From Pseudomonas citronellolis (GTDB lineage Bacteria; Pseudomonadota; Gammaproteobacteria; Pseudomonadales; Pseudomonadaceae): a stretch of DNA of 43,709 bases. This document shows positions 7,814 to 16,366 of this stretch, in pieces (positions within the stretch are counted from its first letter, which is position 1; the number at the start of each line of letters is the position of its first letter). A program made the translations under genes and the position numbers. The stretch covers positions 1-43,709 of the forward strand of contig NZ_FOLS01000047.1 of the NCBI RefSeq assembly GCF_900112375.1, read 5' to 3'. The notes under the pieces were generated by a model that saw only the letters and a program-made list of their open reading frames with translations, made no database searches and was not told the origin of the DNA.

Positions 7814-8602
7814 TCAGGGGAACAACGCCCGTTCGATGAAGCGGGTGGTATCCCGCAGGCTCGCGCCGATGCGTTCGAGGCCATCCTGCTCGTGCTGGGC
7901 GCTGATGCCGATGGCGGAGATCACGAAGCGCGGCTGTCCTTCGCGGTCGACGATGGCGCTGGAGACGGTGCTGACGCCGCGGTAGAGCTGGTTCTGGTCG
8001 ATGCCCCAGCCCCTTTCCGCGGCCTGCGCCACTTCCGCGCGGAACTGTTCGAAGCCGGGCGGGCTTTCCCAGCGGATTTTCGTCAGCCGGCGGCGCAGTT
8101 CGGCGTCGGGCAGGTTGCGCGCGGCGGCGATGCAGCGCCCCGCGGCGCCGGCCAGTTCCGGGAGGCGCGCGCCCAGGGCGACGTTGATGTGCGCGGTGGG
8201 CGGGATCGAGTGGGCGATGACGCGGATGTGGGCATCGCCGGTCAGTTGCCAGAGGGTGATGAGGATGTTGTGGTTCAGGCTCAGCCCGTCCAGTTCCGGC
8301 TGGATCAGGTCGGCGTAGCTGCGGCCGATGAAGCCCACGGCCAGCTCCGACAGGCCCAGGCCCAGTTGGTAGGTCTTGTCCTGGCCGTTGAAGCAGACCA
8401 GTTGCTCGTGGCTCAGCGTGCGCAGGATGTTGAACGAGGTGCTGGGGCTGATGCCGGTGGCGCGGGCGATGCTGGTCACGCCTTCGGGCGCCTCGGCGGC
8501 GGCCAGGTGGCGGAGGATGTGGATGGCGTTGACCACCGCGCCGACGTCCTTGGCGCCGGCGCGGCGGGGGTGGCTTTCGCCTGTGGGCTTTTCGCGGGTC
8601 AT
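7814..8602 (-). CDS. IclR-family transcriptional regulator
   Basis: A 262-residue IclR-type regulator: N-terminal winged helix (VNAIHILRHLAA...GVTSIARATGISPSTSFNILRTL) and a C-terminal GAF-like effector domain (GRCIAAARNLPD through FVISAIGISA). The ATG at 8602 was chosen; an in-frame GTG at 8611 would add three residues, and neither has a clear ribosome site. It lies 103 bp beyond the ETF-QO gene on the same strand, so the two may be read together. It is one of four IclR genes in the window and a candidate to bind the dyads described upstream of ETF-QO and the MaoC gene. Confidence 0.88.
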   Translation of the reverse strand: MTREKPTGESHPRRAGAKDVGAVVNAIHILRHLAAAEAPEGVTSIARATGISPSTSFNILRTLSHEQLVCFNGQDKTYQLGLGLSELAVGFIGRSYADLIQPELDGLSLNHNILITLWQLTGDAHIRVIAHSIPPTAHINVALGARLPELAGAAGRCIAAARNLPDAELRRRLTKIRWESPPGFEQFRAEVAQAAERGWGIDQNQLYRGVSTVSSAIVDREGQPRFVISAIGISAQHEQDGLERIGASLRDTTRFIERALFP

Positions 8603-8671
8603 GCTGGGCACCGGGGCAGGGGAGTGGTTCGGGCCGGACCGGCCACGGGGAGCGACCGTGGCTGGCTGGCG

Positions 8672-8717
8672 TCACATGTTGGGCGGACTTACATGTCGGG
8701 ATGATTTACATGTTGGG
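8672..8717. repeat. 17-bp tandem repeat overlapping the ETF-QO stop codon
   Basis: Three near-identical 12-mers, TCACATGTTGGG (8672), TTACATGTCGGG (8689) and TTACATGTTGGG (8706), are spaced exactly 17 bp apart. On the minus strand the first copy encodes the last residues and stop of ETF-QO, and each later copy repeats the stop-codon region (TAA, TAA, TGA). This looks like a local slippage duplication. Confidence 0.7.
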
Positions 8718-10361
8718 ATAGTTCGGCCCGCCGGTGCCTTCCGGGGCGATCCAGGTGATGTTCTGCGCCGGATCCTTGATGTCGCAGGTCTTGCAGTGCA
8801 CGCAGTTCTGCGCGTTGATCTGGAAGCGCTTGCTGCCGTCGTCGTTGCTCACCACTTCGTACACGCCGGCCGGGCAGTAGCGCTGCGCGGGCTCGTCGTA
8901 GAGCGGCAGGTTCTTGCCGATCGGCACGCTCGGATCGGTCAGCTTGAGGTGGATCGGCTGGTCCTCCTCGTGGTTGGTGTTGGAGAGGAACACCGAGGAG
9001 AGCTTGTCGAAGCTGAGCTTGCCGTCCGGTTTCGGGTAGTCGATCTTCGGCGCTTCGCTGGCCTTCTTCAGGCTGGCGTAGTCCGGGGTGGTGTCGTGCA
9101 GGGTGAGCGGAATCTTGCCGCCGAAGAAGTTCTGGTCGATGAAGTTGAAGGCACCGCCGCCGATGGCGCCGAACTTGTGGATGGCCGCGCCGAAGTTGCG
9201 GCTGCGGAACAGCTCGTCGTACAGCCAGCTGGCCTTGAAGGCGTCCACGTAGTTGCTCAGCTCGTCGCCGCCTTCACGGCCGGCGGCCAGGGCTTCGGCG
9301 ATGGCCTCGGCGGCCAGCATGCCGGACTTCATGGCGGTGTGGCTGCCCTTGATCTTGGCGAAGTTCAGGGTGCCCAGGTCGCAGCCGATCAGCGCGCCGC
9401 CGGGGAAGACCATCTTCGGCAGCGAGTTCAGGCCGCCCTTGCAGATGGCGCGGGCGCCGTAGGCCACGCGCTTACCGCCTTCGAGGTACTGCGCGATCAC
9501 CGGGTGGTGCTTGTAGCGCTGGAACTCATCGAAGGGCGACAGGTGCGGGTTGCTGTAGGACAGGTCGATGATCAGGCCGACCACCACCTGGTTGTTCTCC
9601 AGGTGATAGAGGAAGGAGCCGCCCGGGTTGTCGTCGTTCAACGGCCAGCCGGCGGTGTGCACCACCAGGCCCTGGTCGTGCTTGGCCGGGTCGATGTCCC
9701 AGATTTCCTTGATGCCGATGCCGTAGTGCTGGGCGTCAGCGTCGCTGTCGAGCTTGTACTTCCTGATCAGCTGCTTGCCGATGTGGCCACGGCAGCCTTC
9801 GGCGAACAGGGTGTACTTGGCGCGCAGCTCCATACCCGGGGTGTAGTACCCTTCTTTCGGATTGCCTTCACGGTCGACGCCCAGGTCACCGGTGACGATG
9901 CCGCGGACCACGCCGTTCTCGTCGATCAGCGCTTCCTGGGCGGCGAAGCCCGGGTAGATCTCGACGCCCAGGCCCTCGGCCTGCTGGGCCAGCCAGCGGC
10001 ACAGGTTGCCCAGGGAGATGATGTAGTTGCCCTCGTTGTGCATGGTCTTGGGCACGAAGAAGTTCGGCACCCTGGTGGCGGCCTGGTCGTTCTTCAGGAC
10101 ATAGATGTCGTCACGCTTGACCGGAGTGTTCAGCGGGGCTTCGAGTTCCTTCCAGTTGGGGAACAGCTCGTTCAGCGCGCGGGGCTCGAACACGGCGCCG
10201 GAGAGAATGTGGGCGCCTACTTCGGAACCCTTCTCGACCACGCAGACGCTGATCTCCTGACCCGCGTCGGCGGCCTTCTGCTTCAGTCGGCATGCGGCGG
10301 ACAGACCGGCAGGGCCGGCGCCGACGATGACGACGTCGAATTCCATGTATTCGCGTTCCAC
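8706..10361 (-). CDS. Electron transfer flavoprotein-ubiquinone oxidoreductase
   Basis: A 551-residue ETF:ubiquinone oxidoreductase that moves electrons from acyl-CoA dehydrogenases, via ETF, into the membrane quinone pool. An N-terminal FAD site VVIVGAGPAGLSAA (about 10-23) is followed by the family's HILSGAVFEPRAL and CRGHIGKQL segments, and a C-terminal [4Fe-4S] domain with Cys in RYCPAGVYE and CVHCKTCDIKDPAQNITW. Length is normal. The start is GTG at 10361 (giving MEREYMEFD) or ATG at 10346; I kept the longer form because these residues are conserved in pseudomonad homologues as I recall them. No etfA or etfB lies beside it. It stands at the edge of a beta-oxidation cluster whose acyl-CoA dehydrogenases would need it, and its upstream region carries a TGAAATTTCA dyad. 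Confidence 0.95.
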   Translation of the reverse strand: MEREYMEFDVVIVGAGPAGLSAACRLKQKAADAGQEISVCVVEKGSEVGAHILSGAVFEPRALNELFPNWKELEAPLNTPVKRDDIYVLKNDQAATRVPNFFVPKTMHNEGNYIISLGNLCRWLAQQAEGLGVEIYPGFAAQEALIDENGVVRGIVTGDLGVDREGNPKEGYYTPGMELRAKYTLFAEGCRGHIGKQLIRKYKLDSDADAQHYGIGIKEIWDIDPAKHDQGLVVHTAGWPLNDDNPGGSFLYHLENNQVVVGLIIDLSYSNPHLSPFDEFQRYKHHPVIAQYLEGGKRVAYGARAICKGGLNSLPKMVFPGGALIGCDLGTLNFAKIKGSHTAMKSGMLAAEAIAEALAAGREGGDELSNYVDAFKASWLYDELFRSRNFGAAIHKFGAIGGGAFNFIDQNFFGGKIPLTLHDTTPDYASLKKASEAPKIDYPKPDGKLSFDKLSSVFLSNTNHEEDQPIHLKLTDPSVPIGKNLPLYDEPAQRYCPAGVYEVVSNDDGSKRFQINAQNCVHCKTCDIKDPAQNITWIAPEGTGGPNYPNM

Positions 10362-10747
10362 TTCCTGCTCTCTCCTGTTTCAGTGGCGTTGGCTGGCGCC
10401 GGCATCGATGCAGCTCCGCAATGGGGCGCATGATTCAATGAATGAAATGAAATTTCAATTTATGAAATTCGGGTTTTCATGGATATCTCCCCGAATCGCC
10501 GCTGACAAGTGCCGCTTCAAGGCTTTTAAAGCGTTTCCCGCCGCGTGGAATGAACCGCTCTGGAATCGATGAACAAACGATTCACCGGATAATCCGGGCC
10601 GGCCGCAGATTCTGATATCCGGAACAACCCGCACTTCGCGGTTGTGCGTTCCATTGAATGGGATAAGTATGAATTGAAACCTGATTTCATTTATTGAAAT
10701 GAAATGGATCGACGCCCGAGCCGGCGATAGAACAAGAGGAAAGCGGT
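10362..10747. promoter_or_regulatory. Divergent regulatory region between ETF-QO and MaoC genes
   Basis: This 386-bp AT-rich gap separates divergent genes and contains no supported gene. It has a perfect 10-bp palindrome TGAAATTTCA (10448-10457), an ATGAAA-N7-TTTCAT dyad (10462-10480), a perfect TGAAA-N5-TTTCA dyad (10675-10689) that shares its right half with an inverted TTTCA-N5-TGAAA (10685-10699), and a hairpin-like GGAAC...GTTCC element (10621-10652). The TGAAA dyads recur at 39.9 kb. They are probable operator sites; no promoter boxes are clear enough to call. Confidence 0.55.
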
Positions 10748-11608
10748 ATGCCCATCGATGCCGAGAAGTTGCTCAGTTATTCGATACCCAGCGTCCGTCA
10801 GTCGCTGACGCGCCGGGAAACCGCTTTCTACGCATTGTCCGTCGGGCTCGGGCAGGACCCGCGGGACGAGCGGCAACTGCGTTACGTGGACTATTCCCGC
10901 GATCTGCTGGCGCTGCCGTCGATGGCGCTGGTCCTGGCCCACCCGGGCTTCTGGCTGGCCGACCCGCGCTCGGGCGTCGACCCCACCCAGGTGGTCCACG
11001 GCGAGCAGGAACTGACGCTGCATGCGCCGCTGCCGGTCGAGGGGGCGCTGCTCAGCGAAACCTCGATCGTGGGCCTGGTCGACAAGGGCGAGGGCCAGGG
11101 CGCGCTGCTGTATACCCGCAAGCGCCTGACCGATGTCGGCAACGGCCGGCTGGTGGCTTCCACGCTCAATACCACCTTCATTCGCGGCGGCGGCGGATTC
11201 GGCGGTTCGGCCACGCCCATCGGCACCAGCAGGCCGCGGCCCGAAGGCACGCCGGACTTCGTCGTGGACCTGCCGACCCGCCCGGAGCAGGCCCTCTATT
11301 ACCGGATGAACGGCGACGACAACCCGTTGCATGCCGACCCGGCGGTGGCCGCCCGGGCCGGCTTCCCGGGCCCCATCCTGCATGGCCTGTGCACCTTCGG
11401 CGTGGTCTGCCATGCGTTGCTCAAGAGCCTTGCCGACTACCAGGCGCAGCAGCTGAAGACCATGGCGCTGCGCTTCTCCGCGCCGGTGTATCCCGGGGAG
11501 ACCATCCGCTGCGAAATCTGGCGCGACGGCAGCTTCCAGGCGCGGGTCGTCGAGCGCGATGTGCTCGTGGTCGGCAATGGCCGGGTGGAGTTGGCGGGAG
11601 CGTCCTGA
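10748..11608 (+). CDS. MaoC-type (hydratase 2) enoyl-CoA hydratase
   Basis: A 286-residue double hot-dog protein of the MaoC/hydratase 2 family, which hydrates trans-2-enoyl-CoA to (R)-3-hydroxyacyl-CoA. The catalytic signature is YYRMNGDDNPLHADPAVAA with D190 and H195 in place; the Ser usually found before GD is Asn here. The N-terminal hot-dog half (about 1-150) lacks the signature, as in the eukaryotic multifunctional enzyme type 2 hydratase. An AAGAGGA ribosome site precedes the ATG. It lies upstream of the Liv-type operon but is separated from it by tandem dyads and a new promoter, so it is probably its own unit. Bulky side-chain CoA esters (steroid or branched substrates) are common for this subfamily, but the substrate here is unknown. 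Confidence 0.85.
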   Translation: MPIDAEKLLSYSIPSVRQSLTRRETAFYALSVGLGQDPRDERQLRYVDYSRDLLALPSMALVLAHPGFWLADPRSGVDPTQVVHGEQELTLHAPLPVEGALLSETSIVGLVDKGEGQGALLYTRKRLTDVGNGRLVASTLNTTFIRGGGGFGGSATPIGTSRPRPEGTPDFVVDLPTRPEQALYYRMNGDDNPLHADPAVAARAGFPGPILHGLCTFGVVCHALLKSLADYQAQQLKTMALRFSAPVYPGETIRCEIWRDGSFQARVVERDVLVVGNGRVELAGAS

Positions 11609-11643
11609 AATTCCGCGTCGCGGAATTGTTCCGGTTTCTGGAA
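11609..11643. promoter_or_regulatory. Tandem TTCC-N7-GGAA dyads after the MaoC gene
   Basis: Immediately after the MaoC stop codon lies AATTCCGCGTCGCGGAATT (11609-11627), a 19-bp perfect palindrome around a single central base. A second TTCC-N7-GGAA dyad follows (11629-11643), with centres 18 bp apart. Both match the 15-bp dyad found upstream of the three promoters of this cluster. The size and symmetry suit an IclR- or TetR-type dimer; the identity of the binder is inferred. Confidence 0.6.
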
Positions 11644-11722
11644 TTTCAAGCTGGCAGACGCTCTGGCAAGGGGCTTCAGGTTTTTCGGCGCGCGGCAGCG
11701 CGAGGAGCAATAGCAGTCGTTA

Positions 11723-11783
11723 TTCCGAAGTACGGAACGTGCGGGGCGGTCGCGTTGACGCTCCAGTAGTGCGGGAATTAAAT
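11723..11783 (+). promoter_or_regulatory. Promoter module A: dyad plus sigma70-type promoter for the Liv operon
   Basis: A perfect dyad TTCCG-N5-CGGAA (11723-11737) is followed after exactly 17 bp by a -35 box TTGACG (11755-11760), then after 17 bp by a -10 box TTAAAT (11778-11783). The dyad centre falls near -60 relative to the expected start, a position typical for an activator. The same layout occurs at 24338 and 30378. Confidence 0.72.
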
Positions 11784-11810
11784 GAAATCATAAGAACAAG
11801 AGGTTTGATC

Positions 11811-13004
11811 ATGTCCGCAATTAAACGGTTTTATCTGCTGTTCGGTCTTTCCTTCGGCGCCCTCGCTCCGCTGTGTGGCAGTGCGGCGGAAGTCATGAAA
11901 CTCGGTTTGTCGGTGCCGCTGTCCGGTGCCGGCGCGAACTGGGGTATCGGCGCCAAGTGGCTCTGTGAACAGGCCGCGGGCGACGTCGCGGCGCAGGGTG
12001 GCGTCAAGGTTGCGGGCCAGACCTATAACTTCGAATGCGTGGCCTACGACAATAAATACAACGCCGCCGACGGTGCGAAAGTTGCCCAGACGCTGCTCAG
12101 CAAAGACAGTGTCAAGTTCGTCGCGGGCAGCCTGGGCACCGCGCCGGTACGGGCGCTGCAATCCCTCTCCGAACGCCGTGGCGCGCTGATCTTCACCACG
12201 GCCTGGGGCACCAGCATCAAGGGGCCCAAGTTCCCGCTGACCTTCACCCAGATGAATACGCCCAACGAGATCGTCTATCCGCTGGTCAAGTTCGTCAAAG
12301 AGCGCAACCCGTCGATCAAGACGGTGGTGCTGATGAACCCCAACGACGCCACCGGCCAGGAAACCGAGGCCATCGCGCGCAAGGCCTGGGAAGCGGCCGG
12401 GGTGAAGGTGCTGGCCAGCGACTGGTACGAGCGCGGGACCACCGAGTTCCAGCCGGTGGCCTCGAAGATGGCGTCGCTCAAGCCCGACGCCGTCGACCTC
12501 TGCTCCAGCACGCCGGCCGATAGCGGCCAGCTGTTCAAGGAACTCAGCGGCCTGGGCTGGAACGGCGTCAAGGTGATCGAGGTGGGCACCGGCGCGGGCG
12601 GCCTGCTGGCGACCGGCGGAGAGGCGGCCAGCGGTACCTACATGGGCGCCGCGGTCGCCCTGGACTCGCCCGGCACCACCGACCTGCAGCGCCGCCTGAA
12701 CGACGGCGTGAAAGCCCAGACCGGCGAATCGATCAACGCCATCCAGATCGGCTTCTACGACTCGGTCAAGGCCCTGGCCGCGGCGATGGAGAAAGCCCAG
12801 AGCGTCGAGCCGAAGGCCGTCGCCGAGGCGCTTCCGGAGATCACCTTCGACTCCTTCTACGGCAAGTCCGCGTTCGGCGGAAAGGCAACCTACGGCACGC
12901 CCCAGCAAATCCTGGTCCCGGTGATCGTCACCCAGCTGCAACAGGACAAGCTGGTCGAAGTGGGCCGCGTGCAACCCGAAGAGCTGACCCAGCGCATCCA
13001 GTGA
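11811..13004 (+). CDS. Liv-type ABC transporter substrate-binding protein 1
   Basis: A 397-residue periplasmic binding protein of the branched-chain amino acid/aromatic-acid type (type 1 fold). The ATG at 11811 was chosen over an upstream open frame because it follows a ribosome site (AAGAGG), lies just downstream of promoter A and begins a proper signal peptide (KRFYLLFGLSFGALAPLCGSAA, cleavage near residue 24). The mature region starts EVMKLGLSVPLSGAGANWG, and the ligand-hinge region includes AYDNKYNAADGAKVAQTLL. It heads a unit with its own permeases and ATPases. A close paralogue lies at 24432. Such proteins often bind carboxylates rather than amino acids in catabolic clusters, so the ligand may be an acidic pathway substrate. 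Confidence 0.9.
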   Translation: MSAIKRFYLLFGLSFGALAPLCGSAAEVMKLGLSVPLSGAGANWGIGAKWLCEQAAGDVAAQGGVKVAGQTYNFECVAYDNKYNAADGAKVAQTLLSKDSVKFVAGSLGTAPVRALQSLSERRGALIFTTAWGTSIKGPKFPLTFTQMNTPNEIVYPLVKFVKERNPSIKTVVLMNPNDATGQETEAIARKAWEAAGVKVLASDWYERGTTEFQPVASKMASLKPDAVDLCSSTPADSGQLFKELSGLGWNGVKVIEVGTGAGGLLATGGEAASGTYMGAAVALDSPGTTDLQRRLNDGVKAQTGESINAIQIGFYDSVKALAAAMEKAQSVEPKAVAEALPEITFDSFYGKSAFGGKATYGTPQQILVPVIVTQLQQDKLVEVGRVQPEELTQRIQ

Positions 13005-13033
13005 TCGCTGCCGTCGAGGTGGTTGGAGGAGTC

Positions 13034-13909
13034 ATGGAAACTATATTCCAGTTGTTTTTGACGACGGTGCAGATCGGCTCGGTCTATGTGCTGTTCGCCC
13101 TGGGCCTGACCATTATCTTCGGCGTGCTGAAGATCGTGAACTTCGCCCATGGCCAGTTCTTCACGATGTCCGCGCTGGTCGTCGCGGTGGTCATTCCCTG
13201 GCTCACCGCCCAGGGGCTTTCCCTGTTCGCCGCCTACGGGCTGGGCCTGCTGGCCGGCATCGCCCTGGCCACCGGCTTCGGCGTGCTGGCCTACCAGGTC
13301 GGCTTCCGCTGGTTCCAGCGGGACCTGGTCGGCTCCTTCATTCTTTCGGCAGGCCTGGTGCTGCTGTTCGAAGGGGCCTACCTGGAGATCTTTGGCGGCG
13401 CCGTGCGCTCCGTCCCGCCGCTGGTGGAAGGCACCGTCAGCATCCTGGGCGCCGGCATCAGCGCCCAGCGCCTGCTGATCTGCATCATCGCCGTGCTGCT
13501 GACCGCGGGCCTGACCTGGGCGCTGGCGAAGACGCGCTTCGGCAATGCCCTGCGCGCCGTGTCCATCGACCACGAGGCGGCCATGCTGCAGGGCATCCCC
13601 TACAAGTCGATCGCCTTCAGCGGCTTCGTCTTCGCCACCCTGATCGGCGCCGTGGCCGGCGCGCTGATCGCCCCGGTGTCGTCGGTGTCGCCGACCTTCG
13701 GCGACAGCTTCCTGATCAAGGGTTTCATCGCGGTGGTGATCGGCGGCCTGGGCAGCGTGCCCGGCGCCATCATCGGCAGCCTGCTGATCGCCGCGATAGA
13801 AGCCTTCGGCGGTTTCTACTTCGACCCCTCCAGCGCCAGCCTCGCGATTTTCGTCCTGGTGATGCTGATGCTGCTTGTTCGTCCGAACGGAGTGCTGGGC
13901 CGTGGCTAA
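13034..13909 (+). CDS. livH: Liv-type ABC transporter permease, LivH-like
   Basis: A 291-residue inner-membrane permease with about eight hydrophobic segments and the LivH-type opening GSVYVLFALGLTIIFGVLKI and NFAHGQFF. The C-terminal half carries the conserved GFIAVVIGGLGSVPGAIIG loop, the coupling segment for the ATPase. The ATG at 13034 follows GGTTGGAGGA and starts 30 bp after the binding protein. The last codons overlap the LivM start. It pairs with LivM to form the channel of the importer. Confidence 0.9.
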   Translation: METIFQLFLTTVQIGSVYVLFALGLTIIFGVLKIVNFAHGQFFTMSALVVAVVIPWLTAQGLSLFAAYGLGLLAGIALATGFGVLAYQVGFRWFQRDLVGSFILSAGLVLLFEGAYLEIFGGAVRSVPPLVEGTVSILGAGISAQRLLICIIAVLLTAGLTWALAKTRFGNALRAVSIDHEAAMLQGIPYKSIAFSGFVFATLIGAVAGALIAPVSSVSPTFGDSFLIKGFIAVVIGGLGSVPGAIIGSLLIAAIEAFGGFYFDPSSASLAIFVLVMLMLLVRPNGVLGRG

Positions 13910-14852
13910 GCAAAAATTCCTTGTCTGCTGTGTTTTCTGTGTCGCCATCGCCGTGGCCAGCCATTTCGCCGGCGACGGCTACAGCGCCAAGCTGATGGTC
14001 TGGATCGCCATCGCCGCGCTGGTCGCCTCCAGCCTGCGTTTCGTCATGCTGATCGGCGAGCTGAACTTCGCCACCGCGGCCTTCTATGGCATCGGCGCCT
14101 ATACCGCCGGGGTCATGACCACCATGCTGGAGTGGCCGTTCGTCGTCGCCCTGCTGGCCGGCGGGGTGGTGGCCGCGCTGATCAGCCTGGTGTTCGGCTT
14201 CATCACCCTGCGCACCAAGGGCCCTTACTTCCTGCTGATCGGCTTCGCCTTCGCCGAAGTCATGCGGATCATCTACACCAAGTCGGAATGGCTGGGCGGG
14301 AACTCCGGGCTGGTCGGCATCTTCATGCCCGAGGGCCTGGACGCCTACACCACGCCTTTGGTGATCCTGCTGAGCGGGGGACTGGTCGCCGCGCTCTACC
14401 TGATCGAGACCTCCAACGTCGGCAAGATCTTCACCGCCATCAAGGACAACGAAGGCGTGGCCCGCTCGGTGGGCATCCGCGTGCACCTGAGCAAGGTGGC
14501 CTGCTTCGTCATCGCCTCCTTCGCGGTGGGCGTCGCCGGCTCGCTGCATGCCTTCACCAACAACGTGATCAGCCCCGGGGACTTCGGCTTCCTGCTCTCG
14601 ACCTTCGCCCTGGCCTACCTGAAGGTCGGCGGCGAGCAGCACCCGCTCGGCCCGATCCTCGGCGCGGCGCTGCTCATATCGCTCAATGCCCTGGCGCTGG
14701 ACAGCGGCCTCAACGAGCACATCTTCTACGGCGCCTCCATCGTCATCGCGATGCTGCTGCTGCCCAAGGGCGTGGCCGGCCTCGTCGGCCGCGCCCTGTC
14801 GTGCCGCCCGCGGGCGTCCCGCGCCAGCGTCGTCGCCCGGAGGGCCCAATGA
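13902..14852 (+). CDS. livM: Liv-type ABC transporter permease, LivM-like
   Basis: A 316-residue second permease, with hydrophobic segments throughout and the LivM landmarks [36 protein letters not shown] and [16 protein letters not shown]. The GTG at 13902 was chosen because a CGGAG ribosome site stands 9 bp upstream and it gives an 8-bp overlap with LivH, the usual arrangement. The end overlaps the LivG start by 4 bp. The C-terminal tail is short and Arg-rich. Confidence 0.88.
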   Translation: MAKQKFLVCCVFCVAIAVASHFAGDGYSAKLMVWIAIAALVASSLRFVMLIGELNFATAAFYGIGAYTAGVMTTMLEWPFVVALLAGGVVAALISLVFGFITLRTKGPYFLLIGFAFAEVMRIIYTKSEWLGGNSGLVGIFMPEGLDAYTTPLVILLSGGLVAALYLIETSNVGKIFTAIKDNEGVARSVGIRVHLSKVACFVIASFAVGVAGSLHAFTNNVISPGDFGFLLSTFALAYLKVGGEQHPLGPILGAALLISLNALALDSGLNEHIFYGASIVIAMLLLPKGVAGLVGRALSCRPRASRASVVARRAQ

Positions 14853-15592
14853 TGAACGCCGCCACCCAGTCCATTCTCGCCACCCGCGACATCAGCCGCT
14901 CGTTCGGCGGCGTCAAGGCCGTGGCCGACCTCAGCTTCGACATCCGCCGCAACGAGGTGCTGGGGCTCATCGGCCCCAACGGCGCCGGCAAGAGCACCAC
15001 CTTCAACCTGATCAGCGGCTTCTACAAGCCCTCGAGCGGGCGGTTGGAGGTGGACGGCAACGACGTCACCGGCGTCTCGCCCGAATCGATCAGCCGCATG
15101 GGCATCACCCGCACCTTCCAGCACGGCAGCATCCTGCCGAGCATGAGCGTGCTGGACAACATCCTCATCGGCGCCATCGGCGCGCTGCCGCTGCTGGCCA
15201 GCAAGGCCCAGCGCGCCCGGGCGCTCGACACCGCCGAAATCCTCGGGCTGACGGGGTGCCTGGCGTCCACCGCCGGCACCTTGCCGCACGGCATCCAGCG
15301 CCTGGTGAGCATCGCCATCGCCTTCGCCACCCGCCCGCGGCTGCTGTGCCTGGACGAGCCTCTGACCGGCCTGAACCAGACGGAAGTGGAGTCCACCCTC
15401 GAAGTCTTCCGCCGCATCCGCCGCGAGTTCGGCAGCTCCATCCTGCTGGTGGAGCACAACATGAAGGCGGTGATGCAGATCTGCGATCGCATCGTCGTGC
15501 TGCACCATGGCCAGATGCTCGCCACCGGCACGCCCGGGGAGATCAGGCAGAACCCCCGCGTGATCTCCGCCTACCTGGGAGGTGTGCAATGA
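14849..15592 (+). CDS. livG: Liv-type ABC transporter ATPase, LivG-like
   Basis: A 247-residue ATP-binding protein. Walker A is GPNGAGKST (42-50), Walker B LLCLDEP (165-171), and the switch His lies in ILLVEHNM. The signature (C-loop) is unusual: where LivG proteins carry something like YGQQR or SGGQ, this one has [14 protein letters not shown] (about 145-158). That may weaken one of the two ATP sites; the LivF partner has a normal LSGGQQQ. The ATG overlaps the LivM stop (ATGA) and the end overlaps LivF in the same way, so translation is coupled. Confidence 0.88.
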   Translation: MMNAATQSILATRDISRSFGGVKAVADLSFDIRRNEVLGLIGPNGAGKSTTFNLISGFYKPSSGRLEVDGNDVTGVSPESISRMGITRTFQHGSILPSMSVLDNILIGAIGALPLLASKAQRARALDTAEILGLTGCLASTAGTLPHGIQRLVSIAIAFATRPRLLCLDEPLTGLNQTEVESTLEVFRRIRREFGSSILLVEHNMKAVMQICDRIVVLHHGQMLATGTPGEIRQNPRVISAYLGGVQ

Positions 15593-16314
15593 ACAGCGCC
15601 GTCGAGTATTCGCTGCAGGTCGAGCACCTGGTCGCCAGCTACGGCAAGGTGCCCGCGCTGCGCGGGGTGAGCATGGGCGTGGCGCGCGGCCAGGTGGTGA
15701 CGCTGATCGGCGCCAACGGCGCGGGCAAGTCGACGCTGATGAAGTGCATCAGCGGCCTGCTCAAGAGCGACGCGGGCGAGGTCCGGCTCAATGGCGAAGC
15801 GGTCGCCAACCGCCAGCCCGACGAACTGCTGCGCCGCGGCCTGAGCCTGGTGCCCGAGGGCCGCCGCCTGTTCGGCAGCATGACGGTGTTGGAGAACCTG
15901 ATGCTCGGCGCCTATTGCCGCAAGGACCGCTCGCAGGTCGAGGCGGACCTGGAGCAGTGCCTGGAATTCATTCCCGACCTGCGCCCGCGCCTGCCCAGCC
16001 AGGCCGGCTCGCTCAGCGGCGGGCAGCAGCAGATGGTCGCGGTCGCCCGGGCGCTGATGAGCAAGCCCAGGCTGCTGTTGCTGGACGAGCCGACCATCGG
16101 TCTTGCGCCCGCCGTCGTCGAGCAGATCGCCCAGGTGATCGGCCGGATCCGCGATACCGGCGTCGACGTGCTGCTGGTCGAGCAGAACGCGGAAACCGCC
16201 CTGCGCATCGCCGACTATGCCTATGTGATGGAGGGCGGCGAAATCGTTTCCCAAGGCGTGGCGGCGGAACTGGCGCAGAACGAAGACGTGCAAAGGGCAT
16301 ACATGGGTATGTGA
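15589..16314 (+). CDS. livF: Liv-type ABC transporter ATPase, LivF-like
   Basis: A 241-residue ATP-binding protein with complete motifs: Walker A IGANGAGKST, signature SLSGGQQQMVAVARAL, Walker B LLLLDEP and the LivF-typical SLVPEGRRLFGSMTVLENL. GGAGGTGTGCA precedes the ATG, which overlaps the LivG stop by 4 bp. It completes the importer started at 11811. A 7-bp GC hairpin lies at its stop codon. Confidence 0.92.
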   Translation: MNSAVEYSLQVEHLVASYGKVPALRGVSMGVARGQVVTLIGANGAGKSTLMKCISGLLKSDAGEVRLNGEAVANRQPDELLRRGLSLVPEGRRLFGSMTVLENLMLGAYCRKDRSQVEADLEQCLEFIPDLRPRLPSQAGSLSGGQQQMVAVARALMSKPRLLLLDEPTIGLAPAVVEQIAQVIGRIRDTGVDVLLVEQNAETALRIADYAYVMEGGEIVSQGVAAELAQNEDVQRAYMGM

Positions 16315-16333
16315 GGGGCCCTGGCCGCCCCTC
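16313..16333 (+). other. Intra-operon hairpin after livF
   Basis: GAGGGGC and GCCCCTC form a perfect 7-bp stem with a 7-nt loop, starting at the livF stop. No T-run follows, so this is more likely an RNA-stability or attenuation element between the transporter and enzyme genes than a full terminator. Confidence 0.4.
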
Positions 16334-16366
16334 TGGCTTCTGATCTGGTTGGACATGGGAAGTAAG

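Noticed and set aside
8376..10433. 685-codon plus-strand frame opposite ETF-QO
   Set aside because: It is the antisense shadow of a clear ETF-QO gene, with Val/Ala/His-rich composition typical of high-GC antisense frames.
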